64,000 nucleotides of DNA from Paraburkholderia kirstenboschensis (GCF_904848585.1 NZ_CAJHCR010000001.1:310001-374000), one strand, 5' to 3'. Shown: positions 52,779 to 61,982, counted from the first letter of the stretch. The notes: generated by a model from the letters alone, not told the origin. Numbers and translations are program-made.

Positions 52779-54128
52779 TCACGCACTCCCCGCCACCGCT
52801 GTCGCGGCGTGCTGGACCTTGACGCGCGGCATCATCAGCGTGACCAACCCGCCCACGATCAGCGCGCCCGCTATCAGCACGAGCCCGAACGTCACGCTAT
52901 GCGTCGCGTCTTTGACGATACCAAGCACATACGGGCTGACATACCCGGCGAGGTTGGCGATCGAATTGATCACTGCAATGCCGGCGACCGCAGCGGTGCC
53001 TTGCAGGAAGCTCGTCGACATCGACCAGAAGATGCCGAAGCCCGCGAGAATGCCGATATACGCAATCGACAAACCGGTGACGGCAAGCGGAATCGAGTTC
53101 GTAACCGACGCGCTGCCGAGCAGGCCCGCCGCGCCGATGAAACAGCACACGGCGTAGTGCCAGCGGCGCTCGCCGGTCACATCCGACGAACGGCCGATCA
53201 GAATCATGCCGATACCGGCAGCCAGATACGGAATCGCGGTGACGAAGCCATTGGTCACGAGATTCGTCACGCCGAGGTCCTTGACGATCTGCGGCAGCCA
53301 GAACGAGAAACCCGCATTGCCGGTGACGAGGCAGAAGTAGATCAGCGTGAGCAGCCAGAAGCGGCCCGAACGCAACGCGACCGAGAGGCTATGTTCGGCG
53401 CCTTCTGCCGCAGCCGCAGCATTCTCGCGTGAGATGCGGGCGAGGATCACGCGTTTTTCGTCGTCGCTGAGCCACGGGGCCTCGGCGGGCGTGTTGCGCA
53501 ACACGGCGAGCGCCCAGAACCCGGCGAGAATCGACGGAATGCCTTCGATCAGGAACATCCACTGCCAGCCGCGCAAACCGTGCGCTTCGTGCAGCGCCGA
53601 CATCAGGAAACCCGATAACGGCGCGCCGATGATGCCTGCTACCGGAATCGCAGCCATGAACACGGCGACCATGCGCGCGCGGCGGTCGGAAGGGAACCAG
53701 AAAGTCAGATACAGCACGACGCCCGGCACCAGTCCCGCTTCAGCGACGCCGAGGAAAAAGCGCAGCACATAGAACATGGTTTCGCTGCGCACGAACATCA
53801 TCAGACACGACAGCAGGCCCCACAGCATCGTGATGCGGGCGATGGTGGCGCGCGCGCCGAACTTCTTCAGTAGCAGATTGCTCGGCACCTCGAACACGAA
53901 ATAGCCGAAGAAGAAGATCCCCGCGCCGAGTCCGTACGCCGCGTTGGAAAGGCCGAGGTCGCCGGTGAACTGCAGCTTCGCATAACCGATGTTGACGCGA
54001 TCCAGATACGACAGCACGTAGACGAGGAACAGGAACGGCATGATGCGCCACGTGATTTTGCGGATGGCGGCGGCTTCGAGCCAGGCGTCCGAGGACGCGC
54101 CGGCGGCGGATGGCGATTGGGTGCTCAT
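52779..54128 (-). CDS. MFS transporter, ACS (anion:cation symporter) family
   Basis: 449 aa with 12 transmembrane segments. Typical start of the phthalate/tartrate/glucarate group: ITWRIMPFLFLVYVLSYLDRVNIGYAKL, then FFFGYFVFEVPSNLLLKKFGAR. Imports an organic anion. The ATG at 54128 is preceded by GAGG and lies 22 bases after the DUF2848 gene stop. Regulator and amidase follow downstream. Confidence 0.92.
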   Translation of the reverse strand: MSTQSPSAAGASSDAWLEAAAIRKITWRIMPFLFLVYVLSYLDRVNIGYAKLQFTGDLGLSNAAYGLGAGIFFFGYFVFEVPSNLLLKKFGARATIARITMLWGLLSCLMMFVRSETMFYVLRFFLGVAEAGLVPGVVLYLTFWFPSDRRARMVAVFMAAIPVAGIIGAPLSGFLMSALHEAHGLRGWQWMFLIEGIPSILAGFWALAVLRNTPAEAPWLSDDEKRVILARISRENAAAAAEGAEHSLSVALRSGRFWLLTLIYFCLVTGNAGFSFWLPQIVKDLGVTNLVTNGFVTAIPYLAAGIGMILIGRSSDVTGERRWHYAVCCFIGAAGLLGSASVTNSIPLAVTGLSIAYIGILAGFGIFWSMSTSFLQGTAAVAGIAVINSIANLAGYVSPYVLGIVKDATHSVTFGLVLIAGALIVGGLVTLMMPRVKVQHAATAVAGSA

Positions 54129-54150
54129 GAATGCCTCATTCGACAGTAGC

Positions 54151-54837
54151 TCATTCGACAATAGGTAAAGCGCGCACGCGATACGCGTGGCGCAGCGTGC
54201 GGTTCAGGATAGGGTCGTGCAATTCGAGTTCGAGCGCGTCGCCGTCGTCCATGCCGGCAATGCCGCCTTGAACCGGGAGCGTGCCGCAGAACATGGCCGC
54301 GCCTTCTGCGAGCGGTGCGCGCGCGAGCAGGTCGGCGGCGGGTAGCAGCGAGGCGACGCTGCCTTGTTGATACACGCGCCGCTCGCCGTTCGTCACCGCA
54401 TAGGCGCGCAGTTCGAGCTGATCCCAATGGTCGGCGACGTCCTCGAATCGCCACGCGGCGCGCGCGACCGGTTTCGGGCACACCTGCTTGGAGACGGTCA
54501 CGCCGTAGGCCTCGACTTCGCGGTCGGTGTGATCGGAGCCCACGGTGACGAGCAGCCCCGCATTGGATTGCACTAGCACGCATTCCGCTTCGCCGCTCGA
54601 CTTCGTGCCGACCACGTCGATCTGTTCGGCTTGCGTCAACAGTTCGGAGCCGAGACGGTAAAAGCACGGCGTAGTGGACGGGCGCTTCACTCCGAGTTCG
54701 GCAAGTTCGGCAATGTGGTGTTCGATCGCGGCCTGATCGCGGCCGGCCCAGCCGGCGATCGTGAGGCGGTTCACATCGATTGAAATGGCGCGCGCGGCGC
54801 CGGAACGGTCTACAACCTGAAAAGACACCTGCTGCAT
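54151..54837 (-). CDS. DUF2848 (fumarylacetoacetase-fold) protein
   Basis: 228 aa. Features of the DUF2848 family include IAGWAGRDQAAIEHHIAELAELG, PFYR-like PCFYRLGSELLT, SSGEAECVL with a possible metal-binding Glu, GSDHTDREVE and CPKPVA. Probably a hydrolase of the FAH fold; substrate unknown. First gene of the leftward set with MFS, GntR and amidase; GGAG seven bases ahead of the ATG at 54837. Confidence 0.87.
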   Translation of the reverse strand: MQQVSFQVVDRSGAARAISIDVNRLTIAGWAGRDQAAIEHHIAELAELGVKRPSTTPCFYRLGSELLTQAEQIDVVGTKSSGEAECVLVQSNAGLLVTVGSDHTDREVEAYGVTVSKQVCPKPVARAAWRFEDVADHWDQLELRAYAVTNGERRVYQQGSVASLLPAADLLARAPLAEGAAMFCGTLPVQGGIAGMDDGDALELELHDPILNRTLRHAYRVRALPIVE

Positions 54838-54863
54838 CAGTGGACTCCGAGAAAATATGCAGC

Positions 54864-54882
54864 AAATATTATTGTGATATTT
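54864..54882. promoter_or_regulatory. Candidate operator upstream of the DUF2848/MFS operon
   Basis: Inverted repeat AAATAT-N7-ATATTT, 27 bases upstream of the DUF2848 ATG in the divergent region with the antiporter gene. A plausible site for the GntR regulator encoded in the operon, inferred from position and symmetry only. Confidence 0.4.
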
Positions 54883-55004
54883 CACAGGCGTCCAGCGTGT
54901 CAAAAACATTCCTGCGAGAGGCGGGACCCGCGCCCAGCCGCAGCGACGGGGCGGTTTGTTACACTGCGCCTCTTGGGACATTACTTTTTGTAAGGGAAGG
55001 GCGC

Positions 55005-56762
55005 ATGCACGAAGGCATCGGCTTCATTCAGGATCTGGCGGTCGTGATGGCGCTCGCCGGCGTCGTTACCGTGCTGTTCCATCGCCTGAAGCAGCCGGTG
55101 GTACTCGGCTATATTGCGGCGGGCGTGATCATTGGGCCGTACACGCCGCCGTTTCAGCTGATCCACGACGAGCAGACCATCAAGACGTTGGGCGAACTGG
55201 GCGTTGTGTTCCTGATGTTTTCGCTCGGTCTCGAATTCAGTTTGCGAAAGCTTTTCAAGGTCGGCGCGACGGCGATCGTCGCGGCGCTTTCCGAGATCGT
55301 GTTGATGTTGTGGCTAGGCTATGAGATCGGCAGCGCGTTCGGCTGGAGCCCGATGGATTCGTTATTCCTCGGCGCGATACTCGCCATTTCGTCGACGACT
55401 ATCATCGTCAAGGCGTTGTCCGAGCTTGGCCTGAAGCGCGAGAGTTTCGCGCAACTCGTATTCGGCATTCTGATCGTCGAAGACATTCTCGCCATCGCGA
55501 TGCTCGTGCTGCTTTCCGGCATCGCGCAGACAGGGCAGTTGAGCGCGGGCGTTGCGGTTGTCACGCTGGGCAAGCTGTTGCTGTTCATGACGGTGTCGCT
55601 GGTGGTCGGCATTCTGGTCGTGCCGCGCGCGCTGAACTACGTGGCGCGTGCGCGCAGCGACGAGATGTTGCTCGTCGCCGTGCTCGGATTCTGTTTCGGC
55701 TTCTGTCTGCTGGTGGTCAAGCTCGACTACAGCATTGCGCTCGGCGCGTTCCTGATCGGCGCGATCATGGCCGAATCGCGTCATCTGCATCGAATCGAGC
55801 ATTTGATCGCACCGCTGCGCGACGCGTTTTCGGCGATCTTTTTCGTCACCATCGGCTTGATGCTGAATCCCGCGGTGCTCGTCGACTATGCATGGCCGAT
55901 CGCGGTAATCACGGTCGCGGTAATCGTCGGCAAGATCGTCTCGTGCGGACTCGGCACCTTTCTCGCAGGCAAGGACGGCCGCACGGCGATGCGCGTCGGT
56001 ATGACGGTTTCGCAGATCGGCGAGTTCTCGTTCATCATCGCGTCGCTCGGTTTGACGCTGAAGGTGACGAGCGCGTTTCTTTATCCGATTGCGGTGGCCG
56101 TATCGGCTTTGACGACCCTCTTCACCCCTTATCTGATCCGCGCCGCCGATCCGCTCACGCGGCGTTTCGCCGACGCGATGCCGCGCACGCTCGTCAATGT
56201 GTTCGGCATGTATAGCCAGTGGCTGAGCAGCCTCAGCACAGGCAGCGGCGAGCCCACGCTTTTCAGCATGACGCGGCGAATCGTCCTGCAGATCGCGGTG
56301 AATCTTGCGTTGGTCGCCGCGATCTTTCTGATCGTGTCCTACGGCGCGCCTTACATCAGTACGGTGCTGATGCGCTGGGTCAGTTCCGAGCCGATGCAGC
56401 GCGTGGTGCTGTGGAGCGTAGCGTTGCTCGTGTCGATGCCGTTTCTGGTGGCGGTTTATCGCAAGACCAAGTCGCTCGCGTTGCTGCTCGCCGAGGTGAG
56501 CGTGCAGCCGGCGACGGCGGGGCGCTTCACGAGTGCGCTGCGTTATGCGATCTCCGATCTCGTGCCGGTGGTCTGCATGGTCGGCGTGTTCCTGCTCGTC
56601 GCGGCGCTATCGGGCGGTATCCTGCCGCCGACCGGCCTGCTCGCCGCGGTCCTCATCTGCGCGGCGCTGCTGCTCGCGCTCGTATGGCGCTGGTGCGTGA
56701 AGATCCACGCGGCAATGCAGATTGCGCTGCGCGAAACTTTTGACGAACAGCCGGATCCCTAA
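55005..56762 (+). CDS. CPA2 family cation:proton antiporter (KefB/YbaL-like)
   Basis: 585 aa with about 12 transmembrane segments. Na+/H+ exchanger core: KQPVVLGYIAAGVIIGPYTP, GVVFLMFSLGLEFSLRKL, LVFGILIVEDILAIAML and MTVSQIGEFSFIIA. Unlike E. coli KefB or YbaL, there is no TrkA-N nucleotide-binding domain; the last 150 residues are further membrane segments. Strong AAGGGAAGG site ahead of the ATG at 55005. Probably K+ or Na+ efflux. Confidence 0.9.
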   Translation: MHEGIGFIQDLAVVMALAGVVTVLFHRLKQPVVLGYIAAGVIIGPYTPPFQLIHDEQTIKTLGELGVVFLMFSLGLEFSLRKLFKVGATAIVAALSEIVLMLWLGYEIGSAFGWSPMDSLFLGAILAISSTTIIVKALSELGLKRESFAQLVFGILIVEDILAIAMLVLLSGIAQTGQLSAGVAVVTLGKLLLFMTVSLVVGILVVPRALNYVARARSDEMLLVAVLGFCFGFCLLVVKLDYSIALGAFLIGAIMAESRHLHRIEHLIAPLRDAFSAIFFVTIGLMLNPAVLVDYAWPIAVITVAVIVGKIVSCGLGTFLAGKDGRTAMRVGMTVSQIGEFSFIIASLGLTLKVTSAFLYPIAVAVSALTTLFTPYLIRAADPLTRRFADAMPRTLVNVFGMYSQWLSSLSTGSGEPTLFSMTRRIVLQIAVNLALVAAIFLIVSYGAPYISTVLMRWVSSEPMQRVVLWSVALLVSMPFLVAVYRKTKSLALLLAEVSVQPATAGRFTSALRYAISDLVPVVCMVGVFLLVAALSGGILPPTGLLAAVLICAALLLALVWRWCVKIHAAMQIALRETFDEQPDP

Positions 56763-56890
56763 GTTAGACGGAACTGCGCGGGGCGGCCCGACAATGTGAG
56801 CAATTGTGTGCGCGTTTGCCGGGTCAGGCACGCTGGCGGATAATCAGGGCATATTCATTCGTTCGCGTGAAAGGCGCCTGTCCAACAGTC

Positions 56891-58444
56891 ATGAGCGAAA
56901 ACAAACCCGAAAACGCCGGTCAACCCGGCAGTCCAACGCCGCCTGCGGCATCGCCGGAAATTTCCGGCCAAGCCCCGGCCGAACCGAGCGCATCGATACC
57001 CCTCTCGCATGAAGATGCCATTCAGTCGCCCGTGAAGGATCCGGTCACGTCGACGGCGGCGCCGTCGTCCGGGGCATCAACGGCGACGGGAGCGTCTCTT
57101 CCGTCCGGGTCGTCCGTGCCGGTTACGGCATCGGTCTCGGCGCCGGCCGCTTCGTCGGAGGCGGCTGCGAGGTCGTCGACTGACGACCCCGAAAGCGCGT
57201 CCACCATTACGCCAGTCGTCAAGCGCACGACCCAGCAACGCGACGCGGCCGAGGCGCGCAGTTCCGCCGCGGCTTCCACCGCGAAGCAGGTGGCCGCGGT
57301 CCATGAGCGCGACGCGCGCTCGGTTCGCGGGCGCGAAGTCCCGTCTGCACCGTCTGCGTCCTCCTCACAGACCCATAGCGCAACGCCGCTTACGAGTGAA
57401 CCGATTCAAGGCGAACTCATCACTTCTGCCGACGACGCTCTCGCCGCAGAAGACGCCGCTGCCTCGACCGCTCGTCCTGCGGGTTCGCCGCCGCCGGGCT
57501 TCGGCGCCGCGCCCGATTTCACCGCGACCAACCCGCCGCCGCCGAATGCGTTGCCGCCGTCGCCACCGCGCTATCTGAAGCAGACGGACTCGGCGTGGTC
57601 CGTGTTTGGCCGGATCGTCGCGGCGCGCGCGCGCCAACTATTCGATCGTGCCGGTCAGCGGATCACGCAGCGTACGCTGCGCATCGGCGTATCGGCGCGA
57701 ATCTTCCACCCGGAGCCGGGCGCGAAAGGGCTGCGCGGCAAGACGCTGCAATATCTCGAGGAGTCGATTGCGCACTGGGTGATGTCGCGCGACGTGCTCG
57801 TCTTCATGATTCCGACGGTCGGACATCAGGGCATGCTGCATCCCAGTAACATCCGTTTGCGCGACTATGCGAAGCATCTCGACGGCCTGTTGCTGCAAGG
57901 CGGCGCGGACGTTTCGCCGCAATCGTATGCGGAGGCGGCGACGAGGCCCGAATGGCCCGGCGACCGCGTGCGCGACATGTACGAGCTCGAGCTGCTGCAT
58001 GAATTCATCGAGTCCGGTAAGCCGGTGCTCGGCGTGTGCCGCGGTTGCCAGCTGATCAACGTGGCGTTCGGCGGCACCTTGTATCAGGATATCGCCACCG
58101 ACGTGCCGACCGCCGGCGCGCACGTCAACGAAGATTACGATCAGCACCGGCACGCCATCCATTTCCCGGACGGCTCTACGCTCGCCAACATGTTCCCCGC
58201 CCGGCGCGATGCGATCGTCAACTCCATTCACCATCAGGCGGTCAAGACGCTCGGCCGCGATCTGAATATCGAGGCGGTGTCGGCGTCGGACGGCATCATC
58301 GAAGCCGTGCGCTACCGGCGCGCGCCTTTCGTGATGGGCGTGCAATGGCATCCCGAGTTCCACCGCGCGGGCGGTCCGGAGTTGCTCGATTGCACGCCGC
58401 TGCTCGATACATTCCTGCGAGTGGCGCGCGAAACGCGCTTTTAG
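56891..58444 (+). CDS. PuuD-like gamma-glutamyl-gamma-aminobutyrate hydrolase with long N-terminal extension
   Basis: 517 aa. The C-terminal 260 residues are a class I glutamine amidotransferase-like hydrolase (Peptidase C26): GLLLQGGADVSP, nucleophile Cys in LGVCRGCQLINV (about 383), NSIHHQAV and the His/Glu pair in MGVQWHPEF. The first 240 residues are Ser/Ala/Pro/Thr-rich and look disordered, with a Pro run near 215-230. The ordinary enzyme is about 250 aa, so this is twice the usual length. Function of the extension is unknown. A terminator follows the gene. Confidence 0.9.
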   Translation: MSENKPENAGQPGSPTPPAASPEISGQAPAEPSASIPLSHEDAIQSPVKDPVTSTAAPSSGASTATGASLPSGSSVPVTASVSAPAASSEAAARSSTDDPESASTITPVVKRTTQQRDAAEARSSAAASTAKQVAAVHERDARSVRGREVPSAPSASSSQTHSATPLTSEPIQGELITSADDALAAEDAAASTARPAGSPPPGFGAAPDFTATNPPPPNALPPSPPRYLKQTDSAWSVFGRIVAARARQLFDRAGQRITQRTLRIGVSARIFHPEPGAKGLRGKTLQYLEESIAHWVMSRDVLVFMIPTVGHQGMLHPSNIRLRDYAKHLDGLLLQGGADVSPQSYAEAATRPEWPGDRVRDMYELELLHEFIESGKPVLGVCRGCQLINVAFGGTLYQDIATDVPTAGAHVNEDYDQHRHAIHFPDGSTLANMFPARRDAIVNSIHHQAVKTLGRDLNIEAVSASDGIIEAVRYRRAPFVMGVQWHPEFHRAGGPELLDCTPLLDTFLRVARETRF

Positions 58445-58512
58445 CATGGGGTGGCGGCAGTTCGGGCTTGCGCGTTGACGGCGCGGCCTGGCCAGAAAAA
58501 GCGATTCGTTAG

Positions 58513-58545
58513 AGGCGCCACTGTGAAAGTGGCGCCTTGTTTTTT
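58513..58545 (+). terminator. Rho-independent terminator after the PuuD-like gene
   Basis: 10-bp stem AGGCGCCACT / AGTGGCGCCT (58513-58537) with T-rich sequence after it (TGTTTTTTG). Confidence 0.88.
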
Positions 58546-58661
58546 GTGCGCGCGACGTTGTTCCTTGCGCGTGGTGTCCTGGTATTGTCTTTTCGATTGA
58601 CACCATGTGACTTACTGCGTTTCCGGCCTTATCCAGATATGTTTTATTTCGCGATAGGCGG

Positions 58662-58688
58662 CTACGTCGTGTATTTCGCACAACGTAG
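58662..58688. promoter_or_regulatory. Inverted repeat upstream of the DUF2968 gene
   Basis: CTACGT-C-GTG / CAC-A-ACGTAG around a 7-base loop, followed by TTTTAT, about 110 bases ahead of the DUF2968 start. It could be an operator or a weak terminator. The rest of 58546-58797 is AT-rich and should carry the promoter; no other gene is seen. Confidence 0.35.
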
Positions 58689-58797
58689 TTTTATCTCGAT
58701 TTAAAGTCCGTTTTTGCGACGCTTCAATGCTTCGCTTAAGCGCTAATCCGCGCGATAATCCAAGGCTGTTTTCTGGATTCGCATGGAGCATGCACGT

Positions 58798-59577
58798 ATG
58801 AAGTACCCCTTATTTGTACGGCACGCCATGCTGCTCGCGACTTCGTGTGCGCTGTTGCAGCATGGCGGGTTCGTGCTGGCCGCGCAAGGCGAAGAAGCCG
58901 CACCCATGGTCGGCACGCGGCCGGCCATGAATACTCTCACGCCACAGCCTGTCGTCGCCGCGCTGCGCGACGCGACGTCGGCGTCGTCCGCTCCCTCGCC
59001 TGCGTCGCTTTCGTTAGGTTCGTTACCTCCGTCAGCTTCGTCGTCCGAGTCACCCACTGCTGGCGAAGCGCAAGGCACCGTGGCCGAGTTGATGCAAATG
59101 ATTCAGGACACGAAGCTCAACGAACTGCGCACCACTTACAACGGCAGTTATGGCGCGAGCCTTTTCTTCTATCCGCGCGAGATGACGTACTACGTCGCGT
59201 TGTTTCAGGACAAGCACTTCTGGCGTGTAATCAAGTCGGCGGACGCGGGCCGGGCTGAAGCGATCTACGCGGGCTTCGTGCAGCAAACCGCGCAACTGGC
59301 CGAGGTGGAGATTCACCGAACGCAGTTGCAGGCGCAGAAGGCGTATATCGAGGACATTATCGCGTTGTCCGAAGACCGTGCGAAGCGCCTGCAAGCCGAC
59401 CTGGAAGTCGCCCGCACCCAGCAGGCCAAGGTCAACGACTACCAGAGGCAAACGCAAAACGAAGCTGCCGCGTTACGCGAGGATAAGGAACGGGCGCAGG
59501 CACAACTGCGGCAGGTGCAAGGTCAGGTCATGCAGTTGCAACGGCAGACCGAAATGGGCTTGCCAGGCCAGAAGTAA
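58798..59577 (+). CDS. DUF2968 family secreted coiled-coil protein
   Basis: 259 aa from the ATG at 58798 (an ATG 15 bases upstream is possible). Signal peptide with cleavage near VLAAQG, a Ser/Ala/Pro-rich linker to about 95, then the DUF2968 region TVAELMQMIQDTKLNELRTTYNG and SLFFYPREMTYYVALFQDKHFW, and a C-terminal Gln/Arg/Glu-rich coiled coil (about 150-255). Conserved in Burkholderiaceae, envelope-located, function unknown. Own terminator. Confidence 0.88.
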   Translation: MKYPLFVRHAMLLATSCALLQHGGFVLAAQGEEAAPMVGTRPAMNTLTPQPVVAALRDATSASSAPSPASLSLGSLPPSASSSESPTAGEAQGTVAELMQMIQDTKLNELRTTYNGSYGASLFFYPREMTYYVALFQDKHFWRVIKSADAGRAEAIYAGFVQQTAQLAEVEIHRTQLQAQKAYIEDIIALSEDRAKRLQADLEVARTQQAKVNDYQRQTQNEAAALREDKERAQAQLRQVQGQVMQLQRQTEMGLPGQK

Positions 59578-59598
59578 AAGCGCTTGGAATACGAAGGA

Positions 59599-59628
59599 AG
59601 CCCGGCTTTGGTAGCCGGGCTTTTTTTA
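59599..59628 (+). terminator. Rho-independent terminator of the DUF2968 gene
   Basis: 9-bp stem AGCCCGGCT / AGCCGGGCT with loop TTGGT and seven T residues, 21 bases past the stop. Confidence 0.92.
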
Positions 59629-59645
59629 TGCCGCTGTTCGCGCGG

Positions 59646-60878
59646 CTACCTGATGAATTGATCCGGGACTTCCGTCACACGCCGGTGTGTCAGCCGGGTA
59701 CTCCAATGCTGCCCGGCGCTCGCGGACAGATTTGCGGATGATGCTGGCTGCGTTTGCTGCGTTTGCTGCGTTTGCTGCGCCGGGCGCGTCCCGCTGCCTT
59801 GGCGAGTGCTCGCGGACATCTCGACAAACGTGTAGTCGCCGGTGCCTGGCTGCGTCGGCGCGGGCGGCGAGTATGAGCCCGCGACCGACGGTTTGACGGC
59901 CCCTCGCGTTACAGGCGGTGGCGTTGCGATAGTCGACGCGCCGTCCTCTGCATGCTGCCGATGGTTCAGAGCCGAGGCCCTCGGGGAATGTCCATAGATG
60001 GTCCGGTGACCGTCGTTATTCCTCACGGCAAGCGGCGTGCGTGTGCGGACGATGGCCGCTGAGCGGTGCGGTTCAATCGACGCGATTATCGGCGGGTGCA
60101 ACGTTAAGCCGCCCACAGCAACGGTCCGGGCAGTGCCGGACACCGGCGCGGCTTGCGCCTGCTGCCGCGCAGATACCGCGCTTGCCTGGTTCAGGCTTGT
60201 TGTCTCGGCGACCTTGTTCGACATACCAAAGGTATCGCGCTGCGGATTCTGCACGGCCGGCGCCTCGCGCTCGGCGACGGCGATATCAGCGCGCTTCGTG
60301 GGGTTGCCGTTGCGCGGACCACGGACGTCGACATGACCGAACGCCGTCCATGCGAGCAGGGCGGCGCCGCTCAACGCGCAGGCGCCGCCCGCCAGCGCCC
60401 ACCGCGGCACGAGGGGCACGAGGGGCACGCGGAGCACGCGGGGCATCGGTCCGGCGACATGCGCTTTTACTGGCGCAAAGGCCTCCTGAAAAGCGGAAGC
60501 CTCAGTTGCAGCCGGATCGTCCGCCAAAGCGGAATCCGCCGAAGCCAAGCAGCGCTGAAGCTGCAACGTCTCCGCCTCACGCTCGCCCGCTGTTTGCGGC
60601 ATCCTCGCGCCCGTCGCCGAGCCCATGATCGTCGCCGCGGTTGCGTCGGCAACCCGATGGTCCGGCGCCACCCATCGACAGAACGAGCGAATAGGCTGGT
60701 CGCTTAAGTCGAACGTCTTGAGGACCGCGCCATAAAGCCCATGCGGCTCATTATCCAGGCAGTGGCTTGGCGCGAGCAATGCCCACCCGCGGCCGAAGGG
60801 CGCCGGCACATCATTGAACGGGCGGGAGCGGGGCAACGCCATCGCGCCGTCAACTATGGTTAAAGGTGTGGTGGACAT
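59646..60878 (-). CDS. Hypothetical single-pass membrane protein with amino acid repeats
   Basis: 410 aa from the ATG at 60878, with GGAAGAGA upstream. A cytoplasmic N-terminal region of about 160 residues, one transmembrane segment (WALAGGACALSGAALLAWTAF, about 165-185), then a long Ala/Thr/Pro/Gln-rich part, probably periplasmic. Two 9-bp minisatellites lie in it: VPL-type repeats just before the membrane segment and (QQT)n near the C-terminus. I recognise no family. Topology resembles TonB or secretion accessory proteins, but no motif supports that. Confidence 0.75.
   Translation of the reverse strand: MSTTPLTIVDGAMALPRSRPFNDVPAPFGRGWALLAPSHCLDNEPHGLYGAVLKTFDLSDQPIRSFCRWVAPDHRVADATAATIMGSATGARMPQTAGEREAETLQLQRCLASADSALADDPAATEASAFQEAFAPVKAHVAGPMPRVLRVPLVPLVPRWALAGGACALSGAALLAWTAFGHVDVRGPRNGNPTKRADIAVAEREAPAVQNPQRDTFGMSNKVAETTSLNQASAVSARQQAQAAPVSGTARTVAVGGLTLHPPIIASIEPHRSAAIVRTRTPLAVRNNDGHRTIYGHSPRASALNHRQHAEDGASTIATPPPVTRGAVKPSVAGSYSPPAPTQPGTGDYTFVEMSASTRQGSGTRPAQQTQQTQQTQPASSANLSASAGQHWSTRLTHRRVTEVPDQFIR
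59747..59779 (-). repeat. 9-bp minisatellite coding for (QQT)n
   Basis: Nearly four copies of GCTGCGTTT on the forward strand, in frame in the C-terminal part of the membrane protein gene. Confidence 0.9.
60406..60441 (-). repeat. 9-bp degenerate minisatellite before the membrane segment
   Basis: Four copies of GGCACGAGG, the last two with changes, encoding RVPLVPLVPR-type repeats next to the transmembrane segment. Confidence 0.85.
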
Positions 60879-61152
60879 CGGTCTCTTCCAGCGCCTCGAG
60901 GACGGACGCCGCCTGGCGTCACGTGGGTCGGTGAGACGAAGGCCGGGGAGCAGTACGCGGGAAAACGCCTCACGCGCATCCAGGCGCAAAAAGCGCAGGG
61001 GCGCGTATGAGCGCCCATGAATGCGTCAGCGCCTCAGCTGGAAAGCCATCGTCGGGAAGAAGGCATGATGCGCCCGAACGAAAGCTGCAACGCTCAGACG
61101 CTTCGCAACGTGGGTGCAGATGTGTCCTGGAGTGCAGCGGCCGGGACGCAGA

Positions 61153-61686
61153 TCAAGCGCCCGACTTGTCCAGCCGGTAAACATAGCGCAGCGCGGTGAT
61201 ATCCACGCCGCCCATGTGATCCGGTTCCGCGCCGACATACTGCCAGCCTTGGCGTTCATAGAAACCGATAGCCGGCAGATTGCCCTCCAGGGCGTACAGA
61301 TAGAGTTGCGTCTCGCCCTGCGCGCGAGCCCAGTCTTCGGCGGCGCGCATCAGCAGCTTGCCTACGCCAATGCCCTGAAACTCCGGCAGTGCATGAAGGT
61401 TATCCAGCAGCACGCCCCACGCGGATTCCGGCTGACGCTCCACGCATACGAAGCCGATCGGCTCGCCGCCCAGTTCCGCAATCGCCACCATGCGACGCTC
61501 GCCGCCGGGCGTGCTCATGCGGGCTTCCCAATAGGCAGCGCGCTCCTGCGTGACTTCGCCGTCCAGAAAAGCGTCGGGCAACAGACCGCGATACGTGGCG
61601 CGCCAGCTCGTGCTGTGAATAGACGCAATAAGCGCTGCGTCGGCGATGGTGGCGGGGCGCAGCGAAGGGGCAGAAGCGGTTGGCAT
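61153..61686 (-). CDS. GNAT family N-acetyltransferase
   Basis: 177 aa with the GNAT fold: SLRPATIADAALIASIHSTSWRATYRGLLPD at the start, acetyl-CoA loop FQGIGVGKLLM (Q-x-x-G-x-G/A) and ALEGNLPAIGFYERQGWQ. The substrate cannot be told. No clear ribosome binding site; an ATG 12 bases upstream is also possible. Divergent from the MFS symporter at 61983. Confidence 0.88.
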   Translation of the reverse strand: MPTASAPSLRPATIADAALIASIHSTSWRATYRGLLPDAFLDGEVTQERAAYWEARMSTPGGERRMVAIAELGGEPIGFVCVERQPESAWGVLLDNLHALPEFQGIGVGKLLMRAAEDWARAQGETQLYLYALEGNLPAIGFYERQGWQYVGAEPDHMGGVDITALRYVYRLDKSGA

Positions 61687-61982
61687 GGGGAGGGGCATCA
61701 ACGGGAATGGCGAGTCGCAATTTTAGCGGTCGCGAGCGGTGCAGCCGGTTGTAATGAAAATGTAGGAAATACGCAACAGCACTATCAACGGTAACATGAC
61801 GCGGCGCGGCTTCCGGCGGACCCGAGCGTTTACCCTGATACCGCGTCGGTGCATTCAGCTGCAGAATGCAGCGCCCCCGGCGCGGCTCTCCCTTGCGGCC
61901 TACCGCGTTCTCACCGAGGGCGGATCGTTTCAACTGCCAGATCGCCGCCGGCTTGCGCGGCGTGGGCCTATCAGAGAATGTC

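Noticed and set aside
54132..54158. Short direct repeat CTCATTCGACA between the DUF2848 and MFS genes
   Set aside because: Two 11-bp copies at a gene junction, more simply a small duplication than a regulatory or att site.
58597..58602. Perfect TTGACA -35 hexamer
   Set aside because: No acceptable -10 at 15-19 bases downstream.
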